Shown: in pieces, positions 26,919 to 39,100 of the stretch
Numbering within the stretch: position 1 is the stretch's first letter
How the letters are laid out: each line of letters starts with the position of its first letter
Assembly: GCA_016165875.1 (NCBI GenBank)
Contig: JABBOT010000003.1
Coordinates: forward strand, 29,865,663-29,929,662
From: Acanthopleura granulata
Taxonomy: Eukaryota > Mollusca > Polyplacophora > Chitonida > Chitonidae
Direction of reading: 5' to 3'
DNA: 64,000 bases
Notes under the pieces: generated by a model
The model's input: the letters and a program-made list of their open reading frames with translations, nothing else
Database searches by the model: none
Told to the model about the DNA's origin: nothing
Program-made: the position numbers and the translations under genes

Positions 26919-27173
26919 GGGCCTCCGTGGCAGAGGGGCTAGTGTGATAGCGCAGAATGATGACTCAGGAGCCTCTCACCAATGCGGTGGCTGTGAGTTC
27001 AACTCCAGCTCATGCTGTCCTCTCCGGTCGTCCTTGGCAAGGTCTAATAGCAGCCTGTGGATGATCGTGGGTTTCTCTGGCGCCCTGTCCGATGTTTTCC
27101 CATCCACTGTCATACTGAATTCATTTTCTTGGGTGTGGCTTGTAAATTTCCCATCAAATAAATAAATAAATAC
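26919..27173 (+). repeat. Full-length tRNA-derived SINE
   Basis: The tRNA-like head starts 'gggcctccgtggcagagggg' with a B-box-like 'gagttcaactccag' about 75 nt in. Next come a diverged core ('tgatcgtgggtttct') and a tail 'ccatcaaataaataaataaa'. Same family as the 15.07-15.33-kb copy but more diverged, so probably an older insertion. Confidence 0.85.
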
Positions 27174-28080
27174 ATGGCTTATTATTTCGTACTGGCGCTG
27201 GTTCAGTGTTCTATGGTGTGACAGGCCCACTATCAATAGGATCGCGCGCTCGAATCGGGCTCTTGTTTAATGCAGCTATGACTTTATGTTTTGAGGCATG
27301 CCAGATGTATATACCCACCACGTGGGAGGTCTTTTCTTCGGGGCATGAAACACTAAAATCAAATATCAAATTAGTAATAATCGGCCATTCAGTATGTTTA
27401 AACAACACGTCTTTTTATTTTGTAAATATTCCTTGGATTCGCACATCAGTTACAATTTTAGAAAACTAAGTGACTTCTTTCCGACAAGTTAAATTGCCAT
27501 ATCGATCATTCGGTTTCCTGAACGTAAGGTCGCGATCAAAGGCCACGTCATGTGGTCAAGGGGAAATAACCACAAATTAATTCGGAAGATGTTTTCCAAA
27601 CAGTGATCAAAAAATACATCACCACTTTTACGTGAACCATGGAGCAGACTTTATCAATATGAAATTAATAAAACTGGAGAAAACAAGAAAAAAAAGTGTC
27701 GATCGCGACAACTTTCTACAAACTGGGTACCAGAGTAAATAGACTTAGCCTACTTATGGCAATTAATATTCCTTGCTTTACCAACTTGATTTCAATTTGT
27801 TGGTCGTCCTGTGCTTTTCTCATGTACGATTCTGTATAGACAATCGTTAATTATTCACGTGTGTTGTAACGGCATATAAGGATAAACGTGCAGATCTAGT
27901 TAGGGTTCTGGCGATTGTGCTCTCGGCCACAGGGAGGCTGGTGCCAGGGATTGAGAGTGGCCTCCCCTTAATGTCATCTCTAATCTTTTCGGGTGGCGGG
28001 AACAGGAGCAACAACAACAACAGTCAAGTACTGAGAGATGGGAGAGGTATACGGTCTCCTGAAAACACAAGAAATGAACA
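27174..28080. other. Upstream region of the FAAP100-like gene
   Basis: About 0.9 kb precedes the first proposed exon. I see no TATA box or confident promoter element. The 27.9-28.08-kb part is GC-richer and may hold the 5' UTR. An in-frame stop at 28075-28077 closes the frame just upstream of the chosen start codon. Confidence 0.4.
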
Positions 28081-31000
28081 ATGACAAGCGTGGTGACAGC
28101 AGCAGGAACTGTCACGTTCTACAAGCTGTCACCCCATCATATCCATGTGTTTACGCACAGCACACTGCAGGTATGTGAAACTGCTGAAGAAGCGACTTTT
28201 CCTAAATATAACTATTACTCGAGACAACGACGCCGCAGAAGGGGTCATCACCCAGCCCAGCCTCGGATCACTCTGTTCTAAAGTAAAACTTGAATAATAC
28301 TTAGCTGATGACATTCAATCTGGATGCTATAGGCTAAGCAGAAATAATTAGCAGGATACACTTGGGGCATTCCCTTTGTTACCGTCTGCCGTTCCTGTGA
28401 AATGAAACCGAAAGTGAAAGGAAACATTGACGTTAATTAGTCTGAAAACATACCTTCAGAACTGAAAATATGATTTATGATTTTTGTTTATTAGATGTTT
28501 TGCATAACACCCTCTAATAAGATGAGTAATAACATATTGAGAGTCGCTTGGAAAAGAATAATTTGATGAAAGGGCAATTAATTAACCTAAGTAAAGTCAG
28601 ATGTAAGAAACAAGTCCCGGTAAGTAAATATGACAGAAGTTAAATTAAACTTTGATTTCAAGCAATGTATATCAGATTTTATCTTGACATATGTGTCTTT
28701 GTGCAGGCTGTGATAAATTCCATAGAACAAATCAGTTGCTTGTGTGTGGAGGTGGTGCATCCTGATACCGAAGACATTTGTGGTGTGTGGACACTGTGGA
28801 TGGGATCAATCACAGGCAGAGTCTACTGTGCGCATAGTCTATCTCTACAGACTTCAAGGCACAAGTAAACATTATGATTTAACATTACTTATCGAATTAT
28901 TATTTGTAGAATTTTAAAGTTTCGAAAAGGGGGTCGGGAGAGAACAAAATAACGAATTACTTCACGAACGTCCTGAAAGGGGAAAGTAGTCCATAAGCTG
29001 AGTGTGTGGAATGTTGATGTGAACATTCTGAGAAATTTAACAGAGTATAGGCTTTTATACATACATGTAATAGAGATCCGTTAAACACCAGGCAGCAGGA
29101 CCTTGACGTCATTTTATTGACATCAGTTGTTAATTTCCCGACTCATCATAATGATGTTAAATTGAAGACAGTGTGATGTTACAATACAAACCGATAGATT
29201 GTAATTTTGTAAATGTTGCGCAACTATCAATTTTTGACATAACAATGGCTCAAGGGCAGGCTTCATACTAGGGCCATCTCATGGGATTATAAAATGCGTG
29301 ATCTTCACATTTTTATAACATTTGGTTGATGTAAATGATATTATGATTCTTTGATGTATGTTGCTTCAGTAGTCAGCTGTTTGTGAAAAAGCTTGATATC
29401 AATAGATACAATTATATCGTAAATCGTAAAACTTAACACACATTGGTGAAATAAATCAGTAACATTGTTCAAGTTGATAAATGTATAATTTGTGCCCATT
29501 TGAAGATCATTGTTTACCACTGAGTATTTCCTTTAAGTATAGTAATTATTTGCTATTTGTTTCAGAGGCAAATCAGTTGACAACGAGGACATTTTTGATA
29601 CTCTTCTTGGTAGTGAGTTACCTTCTCAGGATAGGGAAGGGTCTGAACAGGCTCCTAAGATTGTTAGAGTTACCCCTTCAGATTCCAAGCTCCAGTTGGG
29701 TGCACCAGTTGTGTCGATTTGTACAGGCCAAGGTCTTTTGTGTGTGTGCACAGTAACAAACTCCATTGCAGGAAGATCCTATACTTTATTCTTGTACAAT
29801 TCAAAATCACTCTCTACTTGTAATTCTAACAGTGAACATGTGGTTCCAGTGTGGACAAAGCATATACTGGGGGAGGGGCTGGAATATATGGGCTTTAGGA
29901 CAATAGAGAATGCTAAAAACCCAGAACCAGTGCCTGTAGTGTATTTGGTTTCACCATCAACTCTGTGGCCGTCTGATGATGAAGGCTCGGGTTATTCAGC
30001 GGAACTTTTCAGTGCTCTGTTTGGAAGTGAATCAACTTTGATGGATGCAAAGATTCTGATTTTTGGCTCGCCGTCTGGTGTTATGTTTTGCTTCAAACTG
30101 AAAAATTTACATCCGGAGGATAAACCAGAAGTTCTTTGTGCTTTAAATCAACCTATCATTGCTGTCCATACTTTTGCCATACCTTGTAATGGAAGAGGAA
30201 AAACAGCTTTGATAAATACCTCTTTCGAAGGATCCAGCCAGCCAGAGAATCAGTTACCTGTTATGTGCATGGCTGTCATTGGTCAGAATGGAAAGTGTTT
30301 ACTGATCTTCAAATCAAATGATACGTTACAGTACCAGACTGTAATAATGCCTGGACCAATTGTATCAGTGTGTGCGTTAACTAGTGTTATGTATATTTCT
30401 ACTCATAAAGACTTACACAGATGTAGATTTTCCCTTTTTGAAAGAGAAGACAGGAAGAAGAAATTCACAGTATCTTTGTCTAGTCTGGGCTTCTGTGGGA
30501 TTAATGGAATTTTTGCTGAACTGGGTAGGTGCAAGTCAAGTTGGAAAAAGAAAAGATAGACCTAAGTACAAAAATTTCTAACATCTCTTATTCACCTCCT
30601 CTTACATACTAGTCTTTATTATGGACACAGAAGTAACTGTGTTGTAGCAATTTAAGTTTGTTTTGCTGAGTCACCCTAATGATATGGTCAATCTGTCTTC
30701 GGTGTTGCGAAGTAAATTGTAATGTATTTGTACAGCAGTTTTGAATTCTTATTTATGTTGTGAATAACTACCAAACATTATGGTCTCAAGAAACATGGTT
30801 ATCTCCCCTTTGCTGTAATGTCCTTTGTCAATCTATGATGATGACTCTGTATTATGTGTGACATGACTGTGTCTGCATTTTGTTATGTTCAGGTTCAACT
30901 TTAGGAAGTGTTCAGCTTTGCCTATTCTCACGTCAGGGAAGACTGTACACTGTGACTGATGAGGGGCAGGGTAGAGAAGAAAAGACAGTGGCTGCTACTC

Positions 31001-34000
31001 AGATGAAGGACTTACTCCTGTCCATTGGGAATATTAGTGATGAAATGGACAGAGTGAAGGAGGTGATATCCCTACAGAACAATGTGCTCAGTCAAGTGTC
31101 ACTTGCTACAAAGCTGGCTTCATTAACTTCAGATACAGCTGCAGAAAAAGCTACTAGAGCCAGAAAACTGAAGGAAATAGTGAAAGTGAAAGTGTGTGTC
31201 AAACAAGATTGCCTTGGGTCAGTGAGGGAGTACTCCATACTAGTGAAACTGACCAATGAGAGTCTTTTTGATCTGTCACCTGATTGGATAATGATGGTGC
31301 AGGTGGATCATTTGGACAACATTAAAGGGAAGATAACTCTGTCAAACTTTAGCAAGTCTCGTCCTCTATTAAATGGCCTTGGACCAGAAAGCTACGAAGA
31401 GATTCAGATCCCTTTGGAGGGAAAGCAGCTGAAGATCCCCTTGTTTGTTGTGACAACATTTCTTGTGTACAATGTTCCAGAGATGGGTTTTAATAAGGTC
31501 ATAACCACGAAAGCTGAGCATTTTTTGACCAGGTGTCTGAGCTCATCATCAGAGGGTGATAAGTCTACCCTTTGCATTCCATTACAACAGGAGAAGCTGA
31601 ACATCCTTGATTTTCTTCATGTCCCTGGTCCGTGTCACAGGGATATTTCGCAGCTCTCCCATAGGAGTCACTACTCCTTAGCTAACTCTGAGATGTGCTC
31701 ATTTGAGGAGATCGCCCTGGAGTTGGCTAGACAGAGACCCACCTATGGTTTGTACTCCCACAGAAAGGACAGTCACATGCAGCCAGCCATTCACTCTGTG
31801 ACAATCAACTTGCAAAGCAATAAAGCTCCACCGTTGAAAGGTGAGCCACTGAATGGTCAAGATGAAGAAATTGTATTCATAGGCTGTTGAAAAAATATTG
31901 TTTCATAATAACTTTTTCTTTGGTCTTTAAACATTTTCATTGTTTGATGTTCAAGAAATTTGATTTAGAAGAATTGACATGATTGATAATTATCATTATA
32001 GCCATTGGATTAAATATACACCTTTGTTGTCTGCAGGGTTCTGTCCATTAATGGTTGATTTGTTTGAGTTTATATTTGCAGAGGCTGATATTTGGTATTC
32101 TTTTCAATATTTCAAGTTAACTTATAAGACCTTTATCACCAAAGATTATTGTCTAATATTCTCAGATTACTGAATGATATAGTGTATACTAAATGCTGGC
32201 AGATGTATTTCTGTGTGAACATCAATGGATCATTCATTTCATTATTTGTTTTAACAGTCTTTTACTAAATCTAGAAGATTTCACTTGTTACAAAGACAAA
32301 TGTTTCAACAAGCAGTCCTTGGTGTTTGCAGAGTGCAGAAACAGTGCTGAAGTTCTGAACATGCTGCTCTCCCTCACAGCAGTGGAGTCAGCTGTCAAAG
32401 GGGAGACAACCCATTGCAGGGTTTCCACACCGAGAGATCATCAGGTAACCTTGAATGTGAATTCTGACCAATCACAACTCTCTGACACTTCGATCGGCGA
32501 CCCATCAGAGGCCTCTTCTCATAAGACGAGTTATATTTTGACACTTCAGAGTAAAGACTTGTCAACATTGGTGTTGCTGAGATCTGGGTTCACAGAGAAG
32601 CTATCTCACGTGAGTAATATTGTTTGTAGCAGGTAGCAGGGGTGGAGACTAGGGAAGGGGGCTGCAGGGGCTTCTGAATTTTGGCATTCAGGTTTGAAAC
32701 GAAACACAAAATGACCATTTACATTGAAATACAGATCTAATTAAGCTCTGTATTCAGAATGTTTGCCTGCCCCTGGCCTGGAACCACTTTATGCCTCAAG
32801 CCTCTTGTGTGATCCACATTTGGGCTTGGCATTATCTGCTGGTGTAGACTCTGAATTTGGCATGATTATGACATTGCCTTTTGAATTTATCCAAAGACTT
32901 CATGCATGTGCATGTGTTTGCTGATTCTTCCTTTAGAATGCTGTATTAATTGAGTTAAATCCTAATCACCCATGAACTTGACTATATTAATTTAATTAAT
33001 ATTTTTAGTTGATACACACTTCCTGTATGTAAAATTACAAATGAGAATGTGTGTATAGTAAATCAGAGCTTTGGCTATTGGCAGCTGTTTGATTTCTTTC
33101 TTTCTTTCTTCTTATATTTATGTCATTGGTGTTTTACGCTGTGTTGAAGAATATCTCAGTTTTATCAGTGGTCATGTGCAGGGGAACCTCTGTGTGCGGC
33201 CAGATTCATGTACGTTCACAACAGAGCCAGCAGTTTCGACTTACATGTCCATCAAGGGGCCACAGCAATAATATTCCAATCACTGAAAGTAACTAGTGTA
33301 AAAAAGTGGAGAGTGTTTGGAATGTTTTCGTATTACATGTGGTTATCTGCTTTGTTCATACCCATTGTGTAATTATCCCTTAGAGATGTTTGTTCTTACC
33401 CATGGTGTAATTATTCCGTAGAGATGTTTGTTCTTACCCATTGTGTAATTATTCCTTAGAGATGTTTGTTCCTACCCTTTGTGTAATTATTCCATACAGA
33501 TGTGTGTTCCTACCCATTGTGTAATTATTCCTTACAGATGTTTGTTCTTACCCATTGTGTAATTATTCCTTACAGATGTTTGTTCTTACCCACAGGAGAT
33601 GACCACAGATGACAGAAAAGATGGTGATGTTCAGGAGAAGCAAGTTAGATCATTACTGAATGTCTACCAGGTAGGTGTCACCGAGTGAGTAATGTTAATG
33701 GCATGGCCCTAGGGCCTTATGAATGTTTAAGAAACCTAGTGTTGCTGCAATGTACCCGTGTTACATGTAGGCTGTCAGCTGGGAGACTCTTCCTTTCAAA
33801 TCGATTACTGTCCCCAGGAAAGGAATCACGTCACTGTTATTGTTTTAATATGTTTTGGTTCCTTGCTTCCCATCCGAATACTTTGGAAGATTGGTACAGG
33901 TGGCAGAACAACTCTCATTATTTTGTGATAATGTAAGCTTCTGTGATAATTTGCAAGGGTAAAAATGATGTGCGAGCTGGTGTCGTTAATAACTCTTCAG

Positions 34001-34504
34001 GTTTAAATGGATACAAGCTGTTCTATGAGTGTTACAATGTCAGCATAATACAAGTATACATTGGCTGAGTGAAATGTCAAGGCTGAAGCAGACTAGGGAA
34101 AGATCTGCTCGTTTCGCAGGTAAATCCCTTACCTTAACCGGAATTGACATGATAAACGAAATGTATGATCTGAAGTTACCAAATGAAGGGTGGAAAGATT
34201 TTAAATTTGCAGCTCATATTGGCACTCAGAAGATACCAGTCAAACTTTGATGGATGTCTGATAGGAATGTTAATATTATACGTAATTGATATTACTGAAT
34301 GATGTGGATGAGCTTAAAGTTTGGTTTCTTGGTTTAATTTTTATTTTCCAGGGAATGTGGAAAAACATTGAGAGGCTAGAGGTGTCCAGGGTAACAGAAA
34401 ATGACAGTGAGAACACTGATGTGTTTGGTGAATACAGTGCTCTGTATGAACAGTTGAGGAATGTAACTGTGTGTCATATGATACCTGATAAATCTGATGA
34501 ATGA
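28081..34504 (+). CDS. FAAP100: Fanconi anaemia core complex subunit FAAP100, 7 exons
   Basis: FAAP100 forms, with FANCB and the E3 ligase FANCL, the catalytic module of the Fanconi core complex. That module monoubiquitinates FANCD2-FANCI at DNA crosslinks in the nucleus. Exons I infer: 28081-28170, 28707-28864, 29566-30524, 30893-31840, 32332-32609, 33596-33670 and 34352-34504. All have GT/AG borders and matching phases (0,2,1,1,0,0), giving 886 codons plus stop; the human protein is about 880 aa. Recognisable family segments are 'LFSALFGSESTLMDAKIL' in exon 3, 'MKDLLLSIGNISDEMDRVKE' in exon 4 (start of a coiled coil, residues ~435-500) and a C-terminal helix with 'ALYEQLRN'. The N-terminal half is expected to be a beta-propeller-like fold. 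The start is provisional: the first ATG after an in-frame stop, leaving the protein about 30 residues short at the N terminus relative to vertebrates, so an extra 5' exon is possible. Reading through intron 4 hits a stop at 31888-31890. Confidence 0.88.
33097..33270 (-). repeat. Decayed SINE in FAAP100 intron 5
   Basis: Minus-strand remnant of the common SINE: a pyrimidine-rich start on +, then 'cattggtgttttacgctgtg', then weak core similarity to about 33270. Strongly diverged. Confidence 0.5.
33350..33592 (+). repeat. 38-bp minisatellite abutting a FAAP100 splice acceptor
   Basis: About six tandem copies of a 38-bp unit lie at the 3' end of intron 5, ending three bases before the exon that starts at 33596. 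The shared point 'gagatg' or 'cagatg' recurs at 33383, 33421, 33459, 33497, 33535 and 33573, exactly 38 bp apart. Each unit contains 'gtaattattcc' followed by TAGAG or TACAG and 'atgtttgttcttaccc'. The last part-unit merges into the true acceptor 'tgttcttacccacag'. Confidence 0.9.
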
Positions 34505-34626
34505 AGGCTGCAGCCAAACCAAGAGGAGCGTGGGTCTGCTTCCCAGGCAACCCATTAGATATCTCTGTCAGAGGGGCCCTGTAGCAATGGACTTTTATTA
34601 TCCAGCTATGAGGGGAATTATCATAC

Positions 34627-34766
34627 CTGGGCCCTGTTCCACAAAGCAGTTGTAAACTAAGTTGATTGTAACTACCATGGCTGCCTACGTGTATCTCTTT
34701 AACATGGGTTGTCATGGTAGTTACAATCAACTTAGTCCACGACCGCTGTGTGGAGCAGGGGCCAGG
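34627..34766. mobile_element. Palindromic MITE just 3' of FAAP100
   Basis: The two ends are reverse complements over about 55 bp. The left half reads 'gggccctgttccacaaagca' then 'ctaagttgattgtaactacc'. The right half repeats the latter block inverted and closes with 'gtgtggagcaggggcca'. It lies 122 bp after the FAAP100 stop, so it may be in the 3' UTR and would form a hairpin there. Confidence 0.8.
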
Positions 34767-35035
34767 ATAACTGTTAAATAGTGTTGTCTGATAATCAAAG
34801 CTTAAGTTTTGTTAATGAGCAGATGAAGAATCATCAAGCCAGAAACGGAAGCCAAATCTGCGCAACATTCTTTGATTTACACCTGCATGTACTTAATGGG
34901 CATGAAGGAACTTGGAGGTGGGCCCACTCATTAGGAGCACTTAACTACCGTGTTAACCAGCAATGTAAGCATTAGAGTGACAATGTAATTAGGTGCTCTT
35001 AACGTTAAAAGGCTTCGTGCTAGTGGCCCCAGGTC

Positions 35036-35115
35036 TCATGGCTAGAGGTGCTTGCCCGTGGCACAAGAAGTGTGTTCAGACCCATTTTCGGACAGGGAAT
35101 TTCCCACATTCCTCT
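35036..35115 (+). repeat. Possible SINE head fragment
   Basis: 'tggctagaggtgcttgccc' resembles an A box region and 'gtgtgttcagaccca' a B box region about 30 nt later. It is too short and diverged for a firm call. Confidence 0.25.
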
Positions 35116-35270
35116 GCCTTACCTTTTCTGCTCTAAAAGAGACAGAGCAGAAAAACAGACAGACAAAACAGCGGAAAATTTGATATGTAAAATTTCACAG
35201 CATACAACGGCACCTGCCTTTACTATATCGGACAAAGGTGCACTAAAATGTCCTGAAGCCAATCTTTAAA

Positions 35271-35392
35271 ACCAGGGGCCACTCTCATCAAAATGTCGTA
35301 CGTGTATGATAATTGTACCTGTATCGTACATCACGTTATACAATAAAATTTACAACAATATTGTACGACGTTTGGTGAAAGTTGCCCCTGGT
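35271..35392. mobile_element. Palindromic MITE, TIR CCAGGGGCCACTCTCATCA-like
   Basis: The ends 'accaggggccactctcatca' and (complement of right end) 'accaggggcaactttcacca' match. Internal 'aatgtcgtacgtgtatgata' and 'aatattgtacgacgtttg' also pair. The element is 122 bp. An AATAAA at 35342 inside it could be read as a poly(A) signal by an upstream transcript. Confidence 0.75.
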
Positions 35393-36110
35393 CTTACAGC
35401 CGATACTAACTTGCCACTAAAACTGCTCCCAGCAAGTTCGACGGCAACCCTTTGATTTTTGGACGAGTCACAACTGAAGATCAGTTACCTGCCAAAACCG
35501 TCGTTTTAACTCGCAGAGACTTAGAATTTGATTGGCCGAGATTATGTTTCTTCAGATCAAGAAAATGACGAATTAGTAGAGTAAGGTCACTTCTGCTGAT
35601 AAATCTGACTTAGGTATGATATGGACAGGACCCAACGGATCTTGGCATACCACTTGTTTACAGACTTCTGTATCCGGGTTGCCGTGCTTGAAACACAACC
35701 CAACATTAGAAGTGATGTGAAACAAGGCAGAGAAACCATTAGGAGACTTCTAGTCCGTTGGCTAAATTGTATGACGTTATTAAAGACAAACACTTCTTTC
35801 AAAATTCCAAAATTTACTACATGTATGGAATACAGTTTTTTTTAATAAATGATTCCTAGGTATGAAGTCTTTCTACACAACAACATGAGCTAAACAAAAC
35901 ACATATGACATCATTTAACCAAGTTAACAAGCTTTTTGTAAAGGTATTTATATGTGAAATTCGATTAAATTTTAATAAATCAATCAATTTTGTGAGAGTC
36001 GTGGAATTTTTACTTATCCTAATATTAGAAGTGAACTAATCGTGATTTTCATGCACATGATGCGAAGCTCAAAGGTAACGAATGAAAGTGTACTTGTTGG
36101 TAGAGCCAGC

Positions 36111-39100
36111 CTACCCAACGGCACCGTCACTGGCTGTCGACTCTTGTTCAGTGTCAGTCTGGCTATCACTCGGCCGAGATTGCCAGAACTGATCAAAAGC
36201 TGCCAGAGTTTCAGTGTTCGGATCGGCGGTCAGTCTGTCCGCTCCTTCCAAACTCTCAGTGTGAAAGCACAAAACCTGCTCCGTGGAGCCGCTTGTGAAA
36301 GGCCCTGTCTTGTCCAGGAAAGGATTGGTGGAGCTCTGATCCGTTGGTGAAGATTGTGGAGTCTTGGGTTTGTCACCGTCGGCAAACTGCAGGGAATGCG
36401 GAGATGGCTCTTTCACCGTATGAAGTTCGTCGGTAACCGTGGCTGATCCGCACCAGTCGGTGGAACTGGACTGGTCTACAGAACTGATGTTAGACGTGGA
36501 CGGACCGTTGTTCTCCTTCCACCAGCTGTCCATGTTGCTCTGTTGAAGCCTCGCAAGGTTTGTGTCCGCCTGTATATTCGTCGGTATATGGATACTGTTG
36601 TCAGCTATAACTGGCACATCTCCTGTGGTCCAGGTGTTGAAGGACATGTTCCCGTTGCCGCCTGCGTTGTGCAACACGGGGGTCTGCTGGACGACTGGCG
36701 CCGTGTACACCTGTGGTGATGATGTGTACGCTTGTGCTGATGTTGTGCACACGTGTGGTGATGAAGTGTACGCTTGTGCTGATGTGTATATCTGTGCGGA
36801 TGAGGTATATGCCTGTGTTGATGTGTGTACCTGTGCTGATGAGTTGTGCGATTGTGCTGATGATGCCGATATATTGCACACCTGTGCTGATGATGTGTAC
36901 ACCTCAGACGATGGTGTGTACACGTGTGCTAATGAACCTGGGTAATGGGCAGGTGCCATTTGTCCGGCGCCATCTGTGAACATATTCGGGTTTGGGACTC
37001 TTTGGATCATGTTGATCTTTCGCCACTGCCCCGTTGCCGATGGCACAGTGTCTGGCGTGAAACAGAACTGTTGGTCTCGGATGTTAGTTTGCGATGCCGC
37101 TTGCCTCCACGGACGGACGGTTTGGGGAACGGTATGGTCACTGGTTGGAGGATTGGCCCATCCATCCGTTTCCATTGATCTTTGCACGACTGGGGCAGTC
37201 GCCACCACCGGAGCAACGTTGTCCTTGTTCTCTGCCCCCGCTGGCCTGTAGCTTGTACCGGAGCTTTGGTAGTAATGTGATCCTGCGTGAGCAGCGGCGC
37301 TAGATAAGGCGATTGAGGTGGCAGGATCAGCTAAGGAAGATGTCCACTGGCTTTGACCAACATTATTCTCGTAGTTCTGATCTGGTGAGAAGGCTGAAGA
37401 TTCTGCCCAGACGGTTGCGTTTTGGTGGGATTGCTCGTCATTTGAAAGAAAAACAGGATGTATTAAATTATTGGCAGGCCAGCTTATCTGGCTTTGACTC
37501 AGTGGATGATCTTGACTATATGCAACATTTGTCGTTTCTGAAGTCCACAAGGCTTGACTTTGACCTGTGGATTGGTACCCTGAAACACAAGGCTGATTGT
37601 TGGTGCAAACACCTTTAGGGTTGTCGGTCGGTTCATTTTGCAGATTATCTGCATTGTCGGTTGGGTTTTGCGCTAAACTTTCGAGCGTTTCAACAACGCT
37701 ACTGGGTAAAATACACTGAGACTCCGAAGGTTGTCTTGAAAACGGTCGATTGCCAGACTGAGGTTTGTCGACCTGATAGTCCGTCTTAATCAAACTAGTG
37801 TCCTCCAACGGCTGATCGCTAACAGATGTGTTTTCCGCTGTGCCACCATCCTTCTCATTAGCATCCTCTAAGTGAACAAGCATGTCAACCGTCGTATCTT
37901 CGTTGATCTTGCTCTGGTCATTTTCGTTCAACTCGACCAGTTTTTCGACTACGTAATCTGGGATAACCACTGCAGCCATACCACCGTCCTCTTCGGTCTG
38001 TTGGGTTTCATGGAGGGATAGATTCTCAGTGTCCGTATCTCGGGTTTCTGGAACAACAATCTCTGCTGTCGGCTCTAGAACTTGGGTTTCATTGGCGTCG
38101 TCAAGTTCAACCAAAGTGACTACGGTTGCATTTGGAGATAGAGTGGGTGAATTCGTTGCACTGAAACTATCGGAGAGCTTCTCCGGTTTGGGGCTCGTCG
38201 CTTGCATGAAGTCGTCTTTGTCAAATACGTCCGTATGGCTCTCATGGAGGTTATCCAGTAACACGAAGCTGTCATTAGATTGACCAGTGGTTGGTATGTT
38301 TTCATCACCAGTCACCGCCATGCTCTGAAGCTCAATAACCTCAGGAGGAGGTGGGGGATTATCTATCTCAATGGGAGGTACATTTATACACTGTTGGCTG
38401 ATTCGCCACCCCCACGGTTCGTCCTTCAGTCCCGTTGTTTCATCCGGGTACTTTCGAACCTGACTGCTGTTTGTAGTGGTGAGGTCCATTCCAGAGTGAG
38501 TATAAGAACTGTGGTCTGCCAGCGGTAAGCCAACTATTAATTGTGTCGAGTCCATCCGTGAAAAATTATCTCTGCTGAGATCCTCACTGTCTACGCCTGA
38601 TAGTGTCTGCTGCGGTATCTTTGGTGTGGTGCGCTTTGCCCAGGGTATGAAGAACAACACAGCAGCTCCAGCCAGAACTGGAACACCAGCTACGTGGAAG
38701 GCCTCGTTGTAAGATCCGGTTGCATCGTAAAGCCAACCTAAGGAAAGGCAGATTTGAAATATGTTAATGTTGGCCTCAATAATGGAATCGAATTTTGATG
38801 TCTTGTCCCTTGGATTTAGGCGTCGAAACAGACATCCGTATAAAAGCGGTCAACCAAAACGAACTTCCTGGATCGCAACACAAGTTTCTAAAACATACTG
38901 AACACAACACAAAGAGGAAGCAAGAGAGTATGTAAAGTGTGGGTTTTAACGGATTTACGCGGAAGGAAGCAATCAACAGTTGTCAGTTGATAACAGCTGA
39001 TAACAGAAAGATGCAATGAATGTTATAGGCGAATGGACGTTGCATGATGTGTGGTCGGAGTAGAATAATAATTCGCATGTCATGACAAGTAGGCCAGACG

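Noticed and set aside
33360..33592. CRISPR-like regular repeat
   Set aside because: The 38-bp period has no spacers. It is a contiguous eukaryotic minisatellite inside an intron.
36562..36945. 127-codon + frame rich in CADxVYTCGDE-like repeats
   Set aside because: Antisense of the YTSSAQ repeat in the minus-strand transporter exon, whose 875-codon open frame and splice phase are far better supported.
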